64,000 nt of DNA, taken from contig NZ_CP011114.1 in the NCBI RefSeq assembly GCF_000993825.1, forward strand, positions 5,511,485 to 5,575,484, in the 5' to 3' direction. Numbering within the stretch: position 1 is the first letter of the stretch; each line of letters starts with the position of its first letter. The position numbers and the translations under genes are program-made. The DNA is from Paenibacillus durus ATCC 35681 (GTDB lineage: Bacteria > Bacillota > Bacilli > Paenibacillales > Paenibacillaceae). Below the pieces are notes generated by a model. The model was not told where the DNA came from, did no database searches, and worked only from the letters and a program-made list of their open reading frames with translations. Below are positions 1 through 10,701 of the stretch, one piece after another.

Positions 1-361
1 CAGCCTTGAGGCCGTATTTTTTACGTTCCTTCATACGTGGGTCACGAGTCAGGAATCCGGCTTTCTTCAAGGAAGAACGGTATTCCGGATCTGCTTTCAG
101 CAGAGCGCGGGAAATGCCGTGACGGATTGCACCAGCTTGGCCGGAAATTCCGCCGCCGTGAGCGATAACCAGAACATCGTAGCTGCCCAGTGTTTCAGTC
201 AGAGTCAAAGGTTGTTTTACAATCAGTTTGAGTGTTTCCAAACCAAAATATTCGTTAATGTCGCGTTTGTTAATGACAATGCGTCCTTCACCCGGTACGA
301 GGCGAACACGTGCTACCGAATGTTTACGACGACCTGTCCCATAGTATTGTACTTGTGCCAT
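1..361 (-). CDS. rpsI: 30S ribosomal protein S9 (partial)
   Basis: Small-subunit protein S9, whose basic C-terminal tail reaches toward P-site tRNA. The visible 120 residues begin [19 protein letters not shown] and run to [12 protein letters not shown]. Roughly the last ten residues, including the conserved lysine/arginine end, lie beyond the window edge. The ATG is preceded by GGGAGG at a normal distance. It is the second gene of the rplM-rpsI pair, 20 bases after rplM, and should be made from the promoter at 961-989. The truncation is caused by the window, not by mutation. Confidence 0.97.
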   Translation of the reverse strand, partial: MAQVQYYGTGRRKHSVARVRLVPGEGRIVINKRDINEYFGLETLKLIVKQPLTLTETLGSYDVLVIAHGGGISGQAGAIRHGISRALLKADPEYRSSLKKAGFLTRDPRMKERKKYGLKA

Positions 362-381
362 GAAACTGTCCTCCCTTATTC

Positions 382-819
382 TTATCCGCGAAGTTCGTAA
401 ACTTCAGGTTTTTGTGCTGCGTGTGGATGCTCGGCGCCGGCATAAACTTTCAATCTCAGCTTCATCGCGTTGCCTTGACGGGTCTTCGGAATCATGCCGT
501 GAACGGCGGATTCAATTACACGCTCAGGTTTGCTGTTCAGCAAAGTTTCAGCTGTGGTTACTTTCAGACCACCCGGATGCAGCGAGTGACGGTAGTATTT
601 CTTGTTTTGCAGTTTCTTGCCAGTCAGATGAATCTTCTCTGCGTTGATGACAATAACGAAATCGCCAGTATCCACGTGAGGGGTAAATTGCGGTTTGTGT
701 TTGCCGCGGATCAAAGCGGCGGCTTCACTTGCCAGACGGCCGAGTGTTTTGCCTTCGGCATCAATGATATGCCAGTTGCGTTCTACTTCGTTCGGCTTCG
801 CCATGTAGGTGGTACGCAT
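382..819 (-). CDS. rplM: 50S ribosomal protein L13
   Basis: Early-assembling large-subunit protein L13 that binds 23S rRNA. The 145 residues are close to the usual 142-145 and hold the typical [16 protein letters not shown] start and the HPGGLK and GMIPKT motifs. The ATG has GGAGGAAC upstream. It leads the rplM-rpsI operon. A near-consensus promoter and a hairpin leader lie upstream, so autoregulation by L13 is plausible, as described for low-GC Gram-positives. Confidence 0.98.
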   Translation of the reverse strand: MRTTYMAKPNEVERNWHIIDAEGKTLGRLASEAAALIRGKHKPQFTPHVDTGDFVIVINAEKIHLTGKKLQNKKYYRHSLHPGGLKVTTAETLLNSKPERVIESAVHGMIPKTRQGNAMKLRLKVYAGAEHPHAAQKPEVYELRG

Positions 820-904
820 GAATAGTTCCTCCTTGTTCTCGTACGAAAATCTCGTATATCTGATTTCTCATCGAAATTACATTTTTGGTTGTTAGGTAAA
901 GCAT

Positions 905-955
905 TTTCAGGGCTTTCTTGATCGGGGCTGTGGGATAGCCATCAAGAAAACACAA
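905..955 (-). promoter_or_regulatory. Candidate L13 leader hairpin
   Basis: In the rplM 5' untranslated region a 9-bp stem (914-922 with 941-949) continues after a three-base bulge into a 4-bp stem (926-929 with 937-940) with a 7-base loop. It sits just downstream of the promoter. Bacilli are known to carry an L13 leader upstream of rplM-rpsI. That this hairpin is that family is inferred from position and shape, not from a covariance model match. Confidence 0.5.
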
Positions 956-960
956 CTTTT

Positions 961-989
961 ATTTTACAGGATAACCACACCGAGTGCAA
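961..989 (-). promoter_or_regulatory. Sigma-A promoter of rplM-rpsI
   Basis: TTGCAC (984-989) and TAAAAT (961-966) are separated by 17 bases, a good sigma-A match. It gives rplM-rpsI its own transcript with a leader of about 135 bases, separate from truA upstream. Confidence 0.75.
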
Positions 990-1039
990 GAGTTTTTCGA
1001 TCATTAAATTGTCTTTTTTCAACAAAATCAATGTGAATC

Positions 1040-1816
1040 TCATTCTGCGTCCCGGTAGCTTACATTCCAAAGCGCCAATCCCTTAGCCACCGCCGTCGAG
1101 CCGGCGGCAGCCCGGTCGCATGCCGCCAGAATGTCCGCTATGGACTCCGGCCGGCGTTTACCCTCTCCCACTTGAATCAGCGTACCCATGATGATCCGTA
1201 CCATATGCTGCAAAAACCCGCTGCCGGTAATATAAGTGTGAATGACTCCCTGATCGGACGATCCTGGTCTGCACATGCTTCGGTCAATCTCCATATACGC
1301 CTCGTAAATTGTACGGACATGCGAGGTCTTCGTCGATTTCCGCGATGCGAAGGAAGTGTAGTCGTAGGTGCCGATCAGAAGCTGCAGCCCCTGCTCCATT
1401 GCCTTCACATCAAGCGCTACGGGATGATGAAACTGAAATCGCCGCTGAAAAGGATCCGGAAACCGGTTGCCATTGATCGTATATCGATAGGTCTTCCGCT
1501 TGGCTGCCCGGCGGGAATGGAAAGAGAGCGGCACTTCGTACGCTTCCGTAACCACGATATCCTTCGGCAGACGCGCGTTCAGTGCCAAACACCAACGCTC
1601 CAGCGGAATTCGTGAGGCTGTCTCGAAATTAAAAGGCTGTCCATATGCGTGAACGCCAGCATCCGTACGTCCGGAAGCGGTAATCTTCAACACTTCACCT
1701 GTCAGATGGGTAATAGCCTGTTCCAGCTTATCCTGAACTGTATTGCCTCCGGGCTGAGTCTGAAAGCCGTCATAGTTTGTACCGTCATAGGTGACTTTCA
1801 TGAATAGATTGCGCAT
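1040..1816 (-). CDS. truA: tRNA pseudouridine(38-40) synthase TruA
   Basis: Converts uridines 38-40 in the tRNA anticodon arm to pseudouridine. The catalytic aspartate is Asp52 in the GRTDAGVHA motif. The start ATG (MRNLFMKVTYDG) is chosen because GGGAGGAG lies 8-10 bases upstream; an in-frame upstream extension to 1870 has no such site and does not look like TruA. The resulting 258 residues are normal for the family. In B. subtilis truA follows the ecfA1-ecfA2-ecfT transporter genes. Here those genes are absent and truA follows rplQ after a terminator-like hairpin. Confidence 0.95.
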   Translation of the reverse strand: MRNLFMKVTYDGTNYDGFQTQPGGNTVQDKLEQAITHLTGEVLKITASGRTDAGVHAYGQPFNFETASRIPLERWCLALNARLPKDIVVTEAYEVPLSFHSRRAAKRKTYRYTINGNRFPDPFQRRFQFHHPVALDVKAMEQGLQLLIGTYDYTSFASRKSTKTSHVRTIYEAYMEIDRSMCRPGSSDQGVIHTYITGSGFLQHMVRIIMGTLIQVGEGKRRPESIADILAACDRAAAGSTAVAKGLALWNVSYRDAE

Positions 1817-1929
1817 TTCGGCTCTCCTCCCAAGAAGAAACGGCTGCGCCGTCCTCACAGGAGGGGGCACCCGTTTCTCGCAGAAATATAAGGCCAGGGA
1901 TAAGTGCAGAGCTTATGAACTCTTATATT

Positions 1930-1963
1930 TCAAAAAAAAGAAGCCCCTTCGGGAGCTCCTTCC
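1930..1963 (-). terminator. Candidate terminator after rplQ
   Basis: On the minus strand a short GC-rich hairpin (GCTCC, CGAA loop, GGGGC) is flanked by a further GAA/TTC pairing and followed by eight T residues. It lies 220 bases beyond the rplQ stop and would end the S10-spc-alpha transcript before truA. Confidence 0.7.
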
Positions 1964-2184
1964 ATTGAACAAGCGGATTTCCGCGGTTTACTGCACGACT
2001 GGCGGACACCTATGCAGATATCCGGTAGATCACGCCGTCGGTAGGAGCCGGGACATGACGCCGCCTCTCCGAAAGAAGAGCCGGGCCATATTCCACTGAT
2101 ACAATAACGCGGATCATCCCCCTACCCTTCTCCAAAAGAGATGGATAACAGGGGCAATCGGGAAATCAAGCTTGCTGCTATTAA

Positions 2185-2550
2185 CTAGGCACGATCTACC
2201 AGTTCAAGGTAAACCATAGGTGCCGAGTCGCCGCGACGAGGTCCGAGCTTCAGGATACGAGTGTATCCGCCTGGACGTTCCGTATAGCGCGGTGCGATTT
2301 CAGCGAACAGTTTTTGAATTGCATCCTGCTCTCCGTCGGCAGTTTCGCGGCGTACGAATGCAGCTACTTGACGACGGGCATGCAGATCGCCCTTCTTCGC
2401 TTTGGTGATCAGTTTTTCGGCGATGGTACGAACTTCTTTCGCTTTCGCTTCCGTGGTTTGGATGCGCTCGTATAAGAACAGGTCCGTTACCAAGTCGCGG
2501 AACAATGCTTTACGCGCACTGGAATCACGGCCCAACTTTTGGTATGCCAT
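2185..2550 (-). CDS. rplQ: 50S ribosomal protein L17
   Basis: Large-subunit protein L17 near the exit tunnel. The 121 residues start [20 protein letters not shown], the standard opening, and contain the [16 protein letters not shown] and [17 protein letters not shown] blocks. It is the last gene of the alpha operon, 33 bases after rpoA, with an AGGAGGG ribosome binding site. Length and motifs match the Bacilli form. Confidence 0.97.
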   Translation of the reverse strand: MAYQKLGRDSSARKALFRDLVTDLFLYERIQTTEAKAKEVRTIAEKLITKAKKGDLHARRQVAAFVRRETADGEQDAIQKLFAEIAPRYTERPGGYTRILKLGPRRGDSAPMVYLELVDRA

Positions 2551-2583
2551 GTTTTTCCCTCCTCTACTTCGTCAATCTTACGC

Positions 2584-3528
2584 TTATTCTTCGGTACGCA
2601 GACCCAAACCGAGCTCTTCCAGCTTTTCCTGAACTTCTTCCAAAGATTTGCGGCCCAGGTTGCGGACCTTCATCATATCTTCTTCCGTTTTCGTGGTAAG
2701 CTCCTGCACCGTATTGATGCCGGCGCGTTTGAGACAGTTGTAGGAACGGACCGAAAGATCCAGCTCTTCGATTGTCATCTCAAGCACTTTTTCTTTTTTG
2801 TCTTCTTCTTTTTCAACCATAATTTCGGCATCCTTCGCTTCATCCGTAAGACCTACGAACAAAACAAGATGCTCATTCAAAATTTTGGCTCCAAGGCTGA
2901 CGGCTTCCTCCGGTCTGATGCTGCCATCTGTCCAGATTTCCATCGTCAACTTGTCGTAGTTGGTCACTTGACCGACACGGGTGTTGTCAATTGTGTAGTT
3001 CACACGGGAAATCGGAGTGTAGATGGAATCTACCGGAATGACGCCGATCGGCTGGTCTTCGCGCTTGTTACGGTCCGCTTGGACATAGCCGCGACCCCGG
3101 CCTGCAAAAATACGCATGTGAAGTCTCGCGCCAGGTCCCAGCGTTGCAATATGAAGGTCCGGGTTAAGGATCTCAACATCGCTGTCCGCACGGATGTCAC
3201 CTGCGGTTACGACGCCTTCCCCTTCAGCATCAATCTCGAACACTTTCTCTTCGTCTGAATGAATCTTCAGGGAAAGAGCTTTGAGGTTCAAAATGATTTC
3301 GGTCACGTCTTCCATTACGCCGGGAACGGTGGAGAACTCATGCAGAACGCCGTCAATTTGGACCGAGGTCACTGCGGCTCCCGGAAGGGAGGACAGCAGG
3401 ATCCGGCGAAGCGAGTTCCCCAGAGTCGTGCCATATCCACGTTCCAGCGGTTCTACTACGAATTTCCCATAGGTTCCTTCATCATTAGCTTCTACGGTCT
3501 CAATCTTCGGCTTTTCGATTTCTATCAC
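2584..3528 (-). CDS. rpoA: RNA polymerase alpha subunit
   Basis: Alpha subunit: it scaffolds assembly of core polymerase and contacts promoter UP elements and activators. The 314 residues show the dimerising N-terminal domain ([14 protein letters not shown] near residue 45) and the C-terminal helix-hairpin-helix domain ([20 protein letters not shown] and [12 protein letters not shown] after about residue 245). It starts at GTG behind AGGAGGG. A 130-base gap separates it from rpsK, wider than most gaps in this operon, but I found no convincing internal promoter there. Confidence 0.98.
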   Translation of the reverse strand: MIEIEKPKIETVEANDEGTYGKFVVEPLERGYGTTLGNSLRRILLSSLPGAAVTSVQIDGVLHEFSTVPGVMEDVTEIILNLKALSLKIHSDEEKVFEIDAEGEGVVTAGDIRADSDVEILNPDLHIATLGPGARLHMRIFAGRGRGYVQADRNKREDQPIGVIPVDSIYTPISRVNYTIDNTRVGQVTNYDKLTMEIWTDGSIRPEEAVSLGAKILNEHLVLFVGLTDEAKDAEIMVEKEEDKKEKVLEMTIEELDLSVRSYNCLKRAGINTVQELTTKTEEDMMKVRNLGRKSLEEVQEKLEELGLGLRTEE

Positions 3529-3658
3529 GAGTGTAACCCTCCTTCAACGTCGCTCCTATATGAAACTGTCACCCCATCAGGTGTATCATGTAGTATGCCT
3601 AAACAACCATTATTAGCAAATGTTGCCGGATTTATACCACATTTACATCGCTGATTCA

Positions 3659-4054
3659 CTATACGCGGCGACGTTTCGGCGGACGGCATCCATTATGCGG
3701 AACCGGAGTGACGTCTTTAATGAGGTTAACTTCAAGGCCAGCGGCTTGAAGGGAACGGATGGCTGCCTCGCGGCCCGCGCCCGGTCCTTTAACCATAACT
3801 TCAACATTTTTCATGCCGTGCTCCATAGCTGCCTTAGCTGCAACTTCTGCCGCCATTTGGGCTGCGAACGGAGTCGACTTACGGGAACCTTTAAATCCTT
3901 GGCCGCCGGAGCTTGCCCAGGAAATAGCGTTGCCGTGAGGATCCGTGATGGTAACGATGGTATTGTTGAACGTGGAACGGATATGTGCCACGCCGGATTC
4001 GATATTTTTACGGTCGCGACGTTTCGTACGTACGACTTTTTTCGGTTTAGCCAT
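3659..4054 (-). CDS. rpsK: 30S ribosomal protein S11
   Basis: Platform protein S11 of the small subunit. The 131 residues carry the [20 protein letters not shown] and [11 protein letters not shown] blocks and end in the basic [13 protein letters not shown] tail typical of S11. It lies 19 bases after rpsM in the alpha operon. Confidence 0.98.
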   Translation of the reverse strand: MAKPKKVVRTKRRDRKNIESGVAHIRSTFNNTIVTITDPHGNAISWASSGGQGFKGSRKSTPFAAQMAAEVAAKAAMEHGMKNVEVMVKGPGAGREAAIRSLQAAGLEVNLIKDVTPVPHNGCRPPKRRRV

Positions 4055-4073
4055 TGTCTCTTATCCCCCCTTA

Positions 4074-4442
4074 TTATTTCTTCTTGTTTGCTACCGTACG
4101 ACGCGGGCCTTTCCGGGTACGGGCATTTGTCTTGGTACGTTGACCGCGAACCGGCAAGCCGCGACGGTGACGAACACCGCGATAGCAGCCAATCTCGGTA
4201 AGACGTTTAATATTCAAGGAAATTTCACGACGCAGGTCGCCTTCCACTTTGACCGATTTGTCGATCGTTTCACGTAGTTTGCTGACTTCATCTTCCGTCA
4301 AATCACGGACACGTGTATTAACATCGATCCCTGTTTCTTTAAGAATTTTCTGGGAAGTCGTTCTACCGATTCCGAAAATATAAGTCAAGGCGATCTCAAC
4401 GCGTTTGTCACGTGGCAAATCCACTCCAGCTATACGAGCCAT
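4074..4442 (-). CDS. rpsM: 30S ribosomal protein S13
   Basis: Head protein S13, which contacts P-site tRNA and the subunit bridge to L5. The 122 residues include [20 protein letters not shown] at the start, the [11 protein letters not shown] helix and the [19 protein letters not shown] loop, ending in a lysine-rich tail. It follows rpmJ by 20 bases. Confidence 0.98.
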   Translation of the reverse strand: MARIAGVDLPRDKRVEIALTYIFGIGRTTSQKILKETGIDVNTRVRDLTEDEVSKLRETIDKSVKVEGDLRREISLNIKRLTEIGCYRGVRHRRGLPVRGQRTKTNARTRKGPRRTVANKKK

Positions 4443-4462
4443 TTTACGCTACACCCCCTTCT

Positions 4463-4654
<192 letters not shown>

Positions 4655-4693
4655 GCTTCAAAAGCATACGTGCATGTTCTGCATAAAGCAGAT

Positions 4694-4909
4694 CTATTTA
4701 CGGTAAGTTATACGACCTTTAGTCAAATCATAAGGCGATAACTGTACGACCACTTTGTCACCGGTCAAAATACGGATAAAGTGCATCCGCAGCTTACCGG
4801 ATACGTGGGCAAGAATCTGATGACCGTTCTCCAGTTCAACCTTAAACGTTGCATTCGGCAACGGTTCAATGACGGTGCCTTCCACCTCAATGACATCTTC
4901 TTTGGCCAC
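4694..4909 (-). CDS. infA: Translation initiation factor IF-1
   Basis: IF-1 is a single OB-fold protein that blocks the ribosomal A site during initiation. The 71 residues, [20 protein letters not shown] onward, include the [19 protein letters not shown] core and [14 protein letters not shown] at the end. It lies only two bases after the KOW-domain gene, so the two are likely translated together. Confidence 0.98.
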   Translation of the reverse strand: MAKEDVIEVEGTVIEPLPNATFKVELENGHQILAHVSGKLRMHFIRILTGDKVVVQLSPYDLTKGRITYRK

Positions 4910-4911
4910 AG

Positions 4912-5220
4912 CTACTCTCCTTTCTTCATAGCGCTTATTCCGGCGGAACGCACATAATTCATCACTGCATAGCGCAGCTTTCCATTCGTTACCCGTCCGG
5001 TTTCTTTCAGACTGTTCACAACCTCGCTGCTGACGATCGGAGTGAACTCCAGATGAAGGATGTTCTTCTTCTTCGGTCCGTCAAACTTGCGTTTGTCTCC
5101 GTCCGCAATATACACAAACCTGCTGTCCACAACAGCGATGACCACGGCAATCTCTCCAGCTTCCTTGCCTTTGAGTATTTTCACTAATTGACCGACTTGC
5201 GGGCTGCTCTCGGCATTCAA
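4912..5220 (-). CDS. KOW-domain RNA-binding protein (L14e-like, YbzG type)
   Basis: A 102-residue protein with a KOW motif in residues 8-35 ([20 protein letters not shown]), resembling archaeal/eukaryotic L14e-type proteins. Bacilli carry such a gene between map and infA (ybzG in B. subtilis). RNA or ribosome binding is inferred from the KOW fold and the neighbourhood; I know of no firm function. The ATG start is supported by AGGTGATC about nine bases upstream, which begins inside the map stop region. Confidence 0.85.
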   Translation of the reverse strand: MNAESSPQVGQLVKILKGKEAGEIAVVIAVVDSRFVYIADGDKRKFDGPKKKNILHLEFTPIVSSEVVNSLKETGRVTNGKLRYAVMNYVRSAGISAMKKGE

Positions 5221-5230
5221 CGAAGATCAC

Positions 5231-5983
5231 CTACGCATTCAGTTTCGTGAAAATTTCCATGCCTTCCGGCGTAACCGCCACTGTATGCTCAAAGTGAGCG
5301 CACAGCGAACCGTCCACCGTCACGACCGTCCAGTTATCTTCCAGCGTTCGGACATAACGTTTGCCCGCATTGACCATCGGCTCGATAGCGAGCACCATGC
5401 CTGCCTTAAGCCGCGGACCGCGGTCTGCAATGCCGTAGTTCGGAATTTGCGGTTCTTCATGCAGTTCTGCCCCAACACCATGCCCAACATACTCGCGGAC
5501 TACCGAGAATCCGGCATCTTCGATATATTTTTGAATAGCGTGGGAGATTGTAAACAGGCGCACATCCGGCTTAATCAGCTCAAGGCCTGCGTACAGGGAG
5601 CCCTCCGTCACATCCAAGAGCCGCTGGGCTTCTTCGGATATGCTGCCTACCCCATAGGTCCAGGCGGAATCGCCGTGATATCCCTTGTACTGCGCTCCAA
5701 TGTCCAGCGATACGATATCGCCTTCCACCAGTTTGCGTTTGCCAGGAAATCCATGCACCAACTGATCGTTGACTGAAGCGCAAATGCTGGCAGGAAAACC
5801 ATTGTAGCCTTTGAATGACGGCACAGCACCTTGACTGCGAATGTATTGATCGGCGATTCTATCGAGTTCTCCTGTCGTAATCCCAGGCTCGATGGCCTGT
5901 GCCATGAGACGGTGAGTCTCGGCAACAATTCGTCCCGCTTCTCTCATAAAGGCAAGTTCCTGTTCGGACTTACATATGATCAT
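5231..5983 (-). CDS. map: Methionine aminopeptidase type I
   Basis: Removes the initiator methionine from new proteins. The 250-residue form from ATG at 5983 ([20 protein letters not shown]) is chosen because GAGG lies about eight bases upstream, inside the end of adk; a nine-codon upstream extension would overlap adk. The metal ligands of the pita-bread fold are visible in order: [15 protein letters not shown] (two Asp), GHGVG (His), AIEPMV (Glu) and EHTVAV (Glu). There is no N-terminal zinc-finger extension, so it is type Ia. Confidence 0.96.
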   Translation of the reverse strand: MIICKSEQELAFMREAGRIVAETHRLMAQAIEPGITTGELDRIADQYIRSQGAVPSFKGYNGFPASICASVNDQLVHGFPGKRKLVEGDIVSLDIGAQYKGYHGDSAWTYGVGSISEEAQRLLDVTEGSLYAGLELIKPDVRLFTISHAIQKYIEDAGFSVVREYVGHGVGAELHEEPQIPNYGIADRGPRLKAGMVLAIEPMVNAGKRYVRTLEDNWTVVTVDGSLCAHFEHTVAVTPEGMEIFTKLNA

Positions 5984-5987
5984 TACA

Positions 5988-6716
<729 letters not shown>

Positions 6717-6733
6717 TCACCGGAACCTATCGC

Positions 6734-8035
6734 CTATTTGTTAATGAAGCCTTTGTAATGGCGTTTAATCAATTGGCTCTCGATCTGCTTCATCGTATCC
6801 AGTGCGACGCCGATAACGATAAGCAGCGCGGTGCCGCCGATCTGCACCGACCGCGGCAAACCGGACAAAGAGCCGAAGAATACCGGAAGCACAGAGATGA
6901 TGGCCAGGAACAATGCGCCCGACATCGTCAGACGGGACATTACCCGGGTCAAATATTTCTCCGTAGCTTTGCCTGGACGAATACCTGGAATGTATCCGCC
7001 ATTCTTCTTCATATTGTCAGCCATCTGCTGCGGATTCATCTGAACAAACGTATAGAAGAACGTAAATCCGATGATCATGATCACGTAGAGGACCATGCCG
7101 AGCGGCTTGTCATGAGAAAGATTGTTGGAGATCCACTTCGCCCAATCATGGGTCGACCAAAAGTTGGCGATGACAATCGGGAATTGAAGCAGCGATACGG
7201 CAAAGATAACGGGAATTACGCCCGCCGCATTGATTTTAAGCGGAATGTGCGTATTTTGTCCACCATACATTTTGTTTCCGACCACGCGTTTGGCATATTG
7301 TACGGGAATCTTCCGAATTCCTTGCTGTACGAAGATAACACCCGTAATAATCGCCACAATCACGATTGCAACGACCACGACTTTAAGAATATTCAGGAAA
7401 GTCTGCCCCGGCTGGATAAAGCTCGATTGCGCCGTTGCCGTAAAATATCCCGGAATGCCTGCGATGATTCCCGCAAAAATCAGGATCGAGATCCCGTTTC
7501 CGATACCCCGCTCAGTGATTTGTTCACCAAGCCACATCAGAAATGAAGTACCTGCCGTCAAAATAATGGCAACGAGCAGATAATCTGCGATCGTTGCATT
7601 CGGCATCATTTGCGTACCATACATTCGGTTGAAACCGATAGAGGTTGCAAAACCCTGAATCAGAGCCAACACTACCGTACCGTAACGGGTAATTTGCGCC
7701 AGTTGCTTTTTCCCGTGTTCGCCTTGTTTGGCCCATTCGGCAAATTTCGGCACTACATCCATCGACAAAAGCTGCACGATGATAGATGCAGTAATGTACG
7801 GGTAAATGCTGATCGCAAAAATGGAGAAGTTTTTAAGCGCTCCACCCGAAAACGTGTTGAATAGGTTCATCAAGGAATTCCCAGCCTCGTTGCCGGCCGA
7901 TTGAAACACCGTTTTGTCCACACCGGGAACCGGCACGAACGAACCAATGCGGTAGATGATAAATACAAACAGGGTAAACAGAATTCTTTTGCGCAAATCT
8001 TCAACATGCCATATATTCTTAAGCGTCTTAAACAT
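6734..8035 (-). CDS. secY: Protein translocase subunit SecY
   Basis: Pore subunit of the Sec translocon in the cytoplasmic membrane. The 433 residues contain about ten hydrophobic helices, the SFVPVPGVD segment after helix 1 and the GIRPGKATEKYL cytoplasmic loop. Its start ATG overlaps the rplO stop by one base (TAATG), indicating coupled translation. SecE is encoded elsewhere in this window at 35760-35951. Confidence 0.98.
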   Translation of the reverse strand: MFKTLKNIWHVEDLRKRILFTLFVFIIYRIGSFVPVPGVDKTVFQSAGNEAGNSLMNLFNTFSGGALKNFSIFAISIYPYITASIIVQLLSMDVVPKFAEWAKQGEHGKKQLAQITRYGTVVLALIQGFATSIGFNRMYGTQMMPNATIADYLLVAIILTAGTSFLMWLGEQITERGIGNGISILIFAGIIAGIPGYFTATAQSSFIQPGQTFLNILKVVVVAIVIVAIITGVIFVQQGIRKIPVQYAKRVVGNKMYGGQNTHIPLKINAAGVIPVIFAVSLLQFPIVIANFWSTHDWAKWISNNLSHDKPLGMVLYVIMIIGFTFFYTFVQMNPQQMADNMKKNGGYIPGIRPGKATEKYLTRVMSRLTMSGALFLAIISVLPVFFGSLSGLPRSVQIGGTALLIVIGVALDTMKQIESQLIKRHYKGFINK

Positions 8036-8475
8036 TAGATCACCTCGGTTTTACCGCCGGCAGCCTCGATTTTCTCTACCGCAGATTGAGAGAACTTGTT
8101 CGCTTGAACTGTAAGTTTTACAGTGATTTCTCCATTGCCGAGAATTTTGATGCCGCTCTTCGCGTTCTTTACAACGCCTGTTTCGAGCAGCAATTGAGGC
8201 GTAACTTCCGTTCCTTCTGCAAAGCTGTTCAGTTCCTCCAGATTCACAATCGCATACTCTTTACGAGTAGGATTGACGAATCCACGCTTAGGCAGACGAC
8301 GATAGAGTGGGTTTTGGCCGCCCTCGAAGCCCGGACGAACACCACCGCCGGAACGAGAGTTTTGACCTTTATGACCACGGCCGGATGTTTTACCGTTACC
8401 GCTGGAAGTACCGCGACCTACACGGTTGCGTTCTTTACGGGATCCTGGAGCCGGAGCGAGTTCATGTAACTTCAT
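8035..8475 (-). CDS. rplO: 50S ribosomal protein L15
   Basis: Late-assembling large-subunit protein. The ATG at 8475 ([20 protein letters not shown]) is preceded by AAGGAGG; an upstream in-frame GTG lies inside that site and is rejected. The 146 residues include the glycine-rich [20 protein letters not shown] segment. It overlaps secY by one base. Confidence 0.98.
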   Translation of the reverse strand: MKLHELAPAPGSRKERNRVGRGTSSGNGKTSGRGHKGQNSRSGGGVRPGFEGGQNPLYRRLPKRGFVNPTRKEYAIVNLEELNSFAEGTEVTPQLLLETGVVKNAKSGIKILGNGEITVKLTVQANKFSQSAVEKIEAAGGKTEVI

Positions 8476-8516
8476 CGTTTGCACCTCCTTATGTCTATTA
8501 ATGGGTAAAAGGCGAC

Positions 8517-8702
8517 TTAGCCTTCAATTTCAGTTACGGATACGAGATGGCTCACTTGTTTGATCATTCCGCGAATCGCAGGATTATCATTATGAACCAC
8601 GGACGAGTTGATTTTACGCAGGCCTAGCGTCTTAACGGTCACACGTTGTGTTTCCGGACGTCCGATCAAGCTGCGAACGAGGGTAATTTGCAATTTAGCC
8701 AT
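8517..8702 (-). CDS. rpmD: 50S ribosomal protein L30
   Basis: A 61-residue L30 of the short bacterial type: [20 protein letters not shown], then [15 protein letters not shown] and a C-terminal [16 protein letters not shown]. It lies between rpsE and rplO with short gaps, as expected for the spc operon. Confidence 0.97.
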   Translation of the reverse strand: MAKLQITLVRSLIGRPETQRVTVKTLGLRKINSSVVHNDNPAIRGMIKQVSHLVSVTEIEG

Positions 8703-8716
8703 TGACGTTCCCCTCC

Positions 8717-9214
8717 TTAACCGCGAAGCTCTTCGATAGATTTGCCGCGAAGCTTCGCGACCTCTTCAATGCGCTTCAGACGGGACAATCCCTCCAAAGT
8801 TGCATTGACCATATTCATGGAGTTCGAAGAACCTAAAGATTTTGTCAGAATATCGCCCACGCCAGCCAGTTCCAATACCGCACGAACAGGGCCGCCAGCG
8901 ATAACGCCAGTACCTTCCGATGCCGGTTTCAGCAGTACACGTCCAGCGCCGAAATGTCCGTTAACCAGGTGAGGAATCGTCGTTCCTACGAGTGGAACGT
9001 GGATCAAATTTTTCTTGGCGTCTTCGATGCCTTTGCGGATCGCATCCGGAACTTCGCCGGCTTTACCGATACCCGCACCGACCCAGCCTTTGCCGTCGCC
9101 GACAACAACCAGTGCGCTGAAGCTGAAACGGCGTCCGCCTTTTACAACTTTAGCAACGCGGTTAATGTGAACAACTCTTTCTGTCAGCTCTAAAGTGTTT
9201 GGATCTACACGCAA
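8717..9214 (-). CDS. rpsE: 30S ribosomal protein S5
   Basis: S5 is involved in decoding accuracy and mRNA unwinding. It starts at TTG (9214), eight bases after GGAGG. The N-terminal double-stranded RNA-binding domain has [20 protein letters not shown] and the C-terminal domain has [20 protein letters not shown]. The loop where spectinomycin-resistance changes occur (around VVKGGRRF) looks wild type. Length is 165 residues. Confidence 0.98.
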   Translation of the reverse strand: MRVDPNTLELTERVVHINRVAKVVKGGRRFSFSALVVVGDGKGWVGAGIGKAGEVPDAIRKGIEDAKKNLIHVPLVGTTIPHLVNGHFGAGRVLLKPASEGTGVIAGGPVRAVLELAGVGDILTKSLGSSNSMNMVNATLEGLSRLKRIEEVAKLRGKSIEELRG

Positions 9215-9241
9215 GTCGTTAACCTCCTTTTAAGAATGTTT

Positions 9242-9610
9242 CTAGAATTCAAGACCAGCTTCGCGAGCTGCATCAGCAAGCGCTTGAATCCGTCCATGAT
9301 ACAGGTAACCTCCGCGGTCGAATACCACTACGGTATGTCCTTTTGCTTTGGCGCGCTCGGCAACCAGTTGGCCGACTTTGCTTGCAGCCTCTACGCTGCC
9401 GCCATTGCCTACAGAATCTTTCAATTCTTTATCGAGCGTCGATGCGGATGCGATCGTTACACCCTTAACATCATCGATCAGTTGAGCATAAATGTGTTTG
9501 GAAGAACGGAACACATTCAGGCGAGGGCGTTCAGTAGTACCTTCGATTTTCTTACGTACACGCAGGTGTCTTTTGACACGAGCTTTATTTTTGTCCTCTT
9601 TTGTAATCAT
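9242..9610 (-). CDS. rplR: 50S ribosomal protein L18
   Basis: 5S rRNA-binding protein of the central protuberance. The 122 residues contain the basic start ([20 protein letters not shown]), [20 protein letters not shown] and the glycine-rich [20 protein letters not shown] block. It lies 85 bases after rplF; that gap holds a strong hairpin listed separately. Confidence 0.98.
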   Translation of the reverse strand: MITKEDKNKARVKRHLRVRKKIEGTTERPRLNVFRSSKHIYAQLIDDVKGVTIASASTLDKELKDSVGNGGSVEAASKVGQLVAERAKAKGHTVVVFDRGGYLYHGRIQALADAAREAGLEF

Positions 9611-9655
9611 GACTTCCTTTTCACTCCCTTCAGTTTGCCTTAAGGCAGCTTCACG

Positions 9656-9678
9656 TTAAGACGCCATAGGCATCTTAA
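9656..9678 (-). other. Hairpin between rplF and rplR
   Basis: A 10-bp stem (9656-9665 with 9669-9678, one G-U pair in RNA) closes a 3-base loop in the rplF-rplR gap. No T-run follows, so it is not a standard terminator. A short GCCTTAAGGC palindrome lies about ten bases further along the transcript. RNA processing, stabilisation or pausing are possible roles. Confidence 0.6.
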
Positions 9679-9695
9679 GAACAAGGCCAGCCGGC

Positions 9696-10238
9696 TTATT
9701 TCTTCTTACCGGCTTTACCTTCTTTACGGATAATGCGTTCGCCCTCATATTTAATCCCTTTGCCTTTATATGGCTCAGGTTCGCGTACGGAACGAATCTT
9801 CGCGGCATAGGCGCCTACGCGTTCTTTGTCGATGCCTTTAACGATGATTTTCGTGTTGGCAGGAACTTCGAACTCGATGCCCGGTTCCGGAGTGATCTCA
9901 ACCGGATGGGAGTAGCCGACGTTCAGAACGATTTTATCTCCGGATTTGTTTGCACGATATCCGACCCCAACCAGTTCCAGAGATTTGGAGAATCCTTCGG
10001 TCACGCCGCTTACCATGTTGTTGACAACGGAGCGGGTCGTGCCGTGAAGAGAGCGATGCAGTTTGTTGTCCGAAGGACGAACAACAAGAATTTCGTTATT
10101 TTCAACCGTAACCTTCATATCCTTATGAAGTTCACGAGTCAAAGTACCTTTAGGACCTTTAACGGTGATGACAGTGTTGTTAACCGTCACGTCTACACCG
10201 CTAGGCACTGTGATTGGTTTGCGACCAATACGAGACAT
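9696..10238 (-). CDS. rplF: 50S ribosomal protein L6
   Basis: Two-domain 23S rRNA-binding protein near the sarcin-ricin loop. The 180 residues start [20 protein letters not shown] and end with the signature [15 protein letters not shown] followed by a lysine-rich tail. The ribosome binding site is AAGGAGGTG. It lies 31 bases after rpsH. Confidence 0.98.
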   Translation of the reverse strand: MSRIGRKPITVPSGVDVTVNNTVITVKGPKGTLTRELHKDMKVTVENNEILVVRPSDNKLHRSLHGTTRSVVNNMVSGVTEGFSKSLELVGVGYRANKSGDKIVLNVGYSHPVEITPEPGIEFEVPANTKIIVKGIDKERVGAYAAKIRSVREPEPYKGKGIKYEGERIIRKEGKAGKKK

Positions 10239-10269
10239 GTGTGTTGCACCTCCTTATCTTGTGACGTGA

Positions 10270-10668
10270 TTACCAAACGTAGGCGAGAACTTCGCCGCCG
10301 GATTTTGCTTGACGAGCTTCCTTATCGGTCATAACTCCCTTGGATGTGGAGATAATCGCGATGCCCAGTCCGCCGAGTACACGAGGAACCTCGTTGCTCT
10401 TTGTGTATACGCGCAGGCCTGGCTTACTGATTCTTTTCAGACCGGTAATAACACGTTCTTGTTGCGGGCCGTATTTCAGGAAAATACGGATAAGCCCTTG
10501 TTTGTTATCTTCAACAAATTCCGCATCACGGATGAAGCCTTCGCGCTTCAGGATATCGGCGATTTGTTTTTTCAATGTCGAAGCAGGCAGCTCTACCGTT
10601 TCGTGACGCACGATGTTGGCGTTACGAATGCGAGTAAGCATATCTGCGATAGGATCAGACATAGTCAT
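10270..10668 (-). CDS. rpsH: 30S ribosomal protein S8
   Basis: Primary 16S rRNA-binding protein. The 132 residues include [19 protein letters not shown] and the C-terminal [14 protein letters not shown] segment ending [12 protein letters not shown] at 10668 is preferred because GGAGG is ten bases away; a second in-frame ATG two codons later is too far from it. In other bacteria S8 represses the spc operon; no S8-like target was identified here. Confidence 0.97.
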   Translation of the reverse strand: MTMSDPIADMLTRIRNANIVRHETVELPASTLKKQIADILKREGFIRDAEFVEDNKQGLIRIFLKYGPQQERVITGLKRISKPGLRVYTKSNEVPRVLGGLGIAIISTSKGVMTDKEARQAKSGGEVLAYVW

Positions 10669-10701
10669 TTGGTGTAAACCTCCTTCCCGTATATAAACTT
10701 C

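Noticed and set aside
761..955. A 64-codon frame overlapping the rplM start
   Set aside because: It covers the rplM leader and start in another frame and destroys the leader hairpin logic; no motif.
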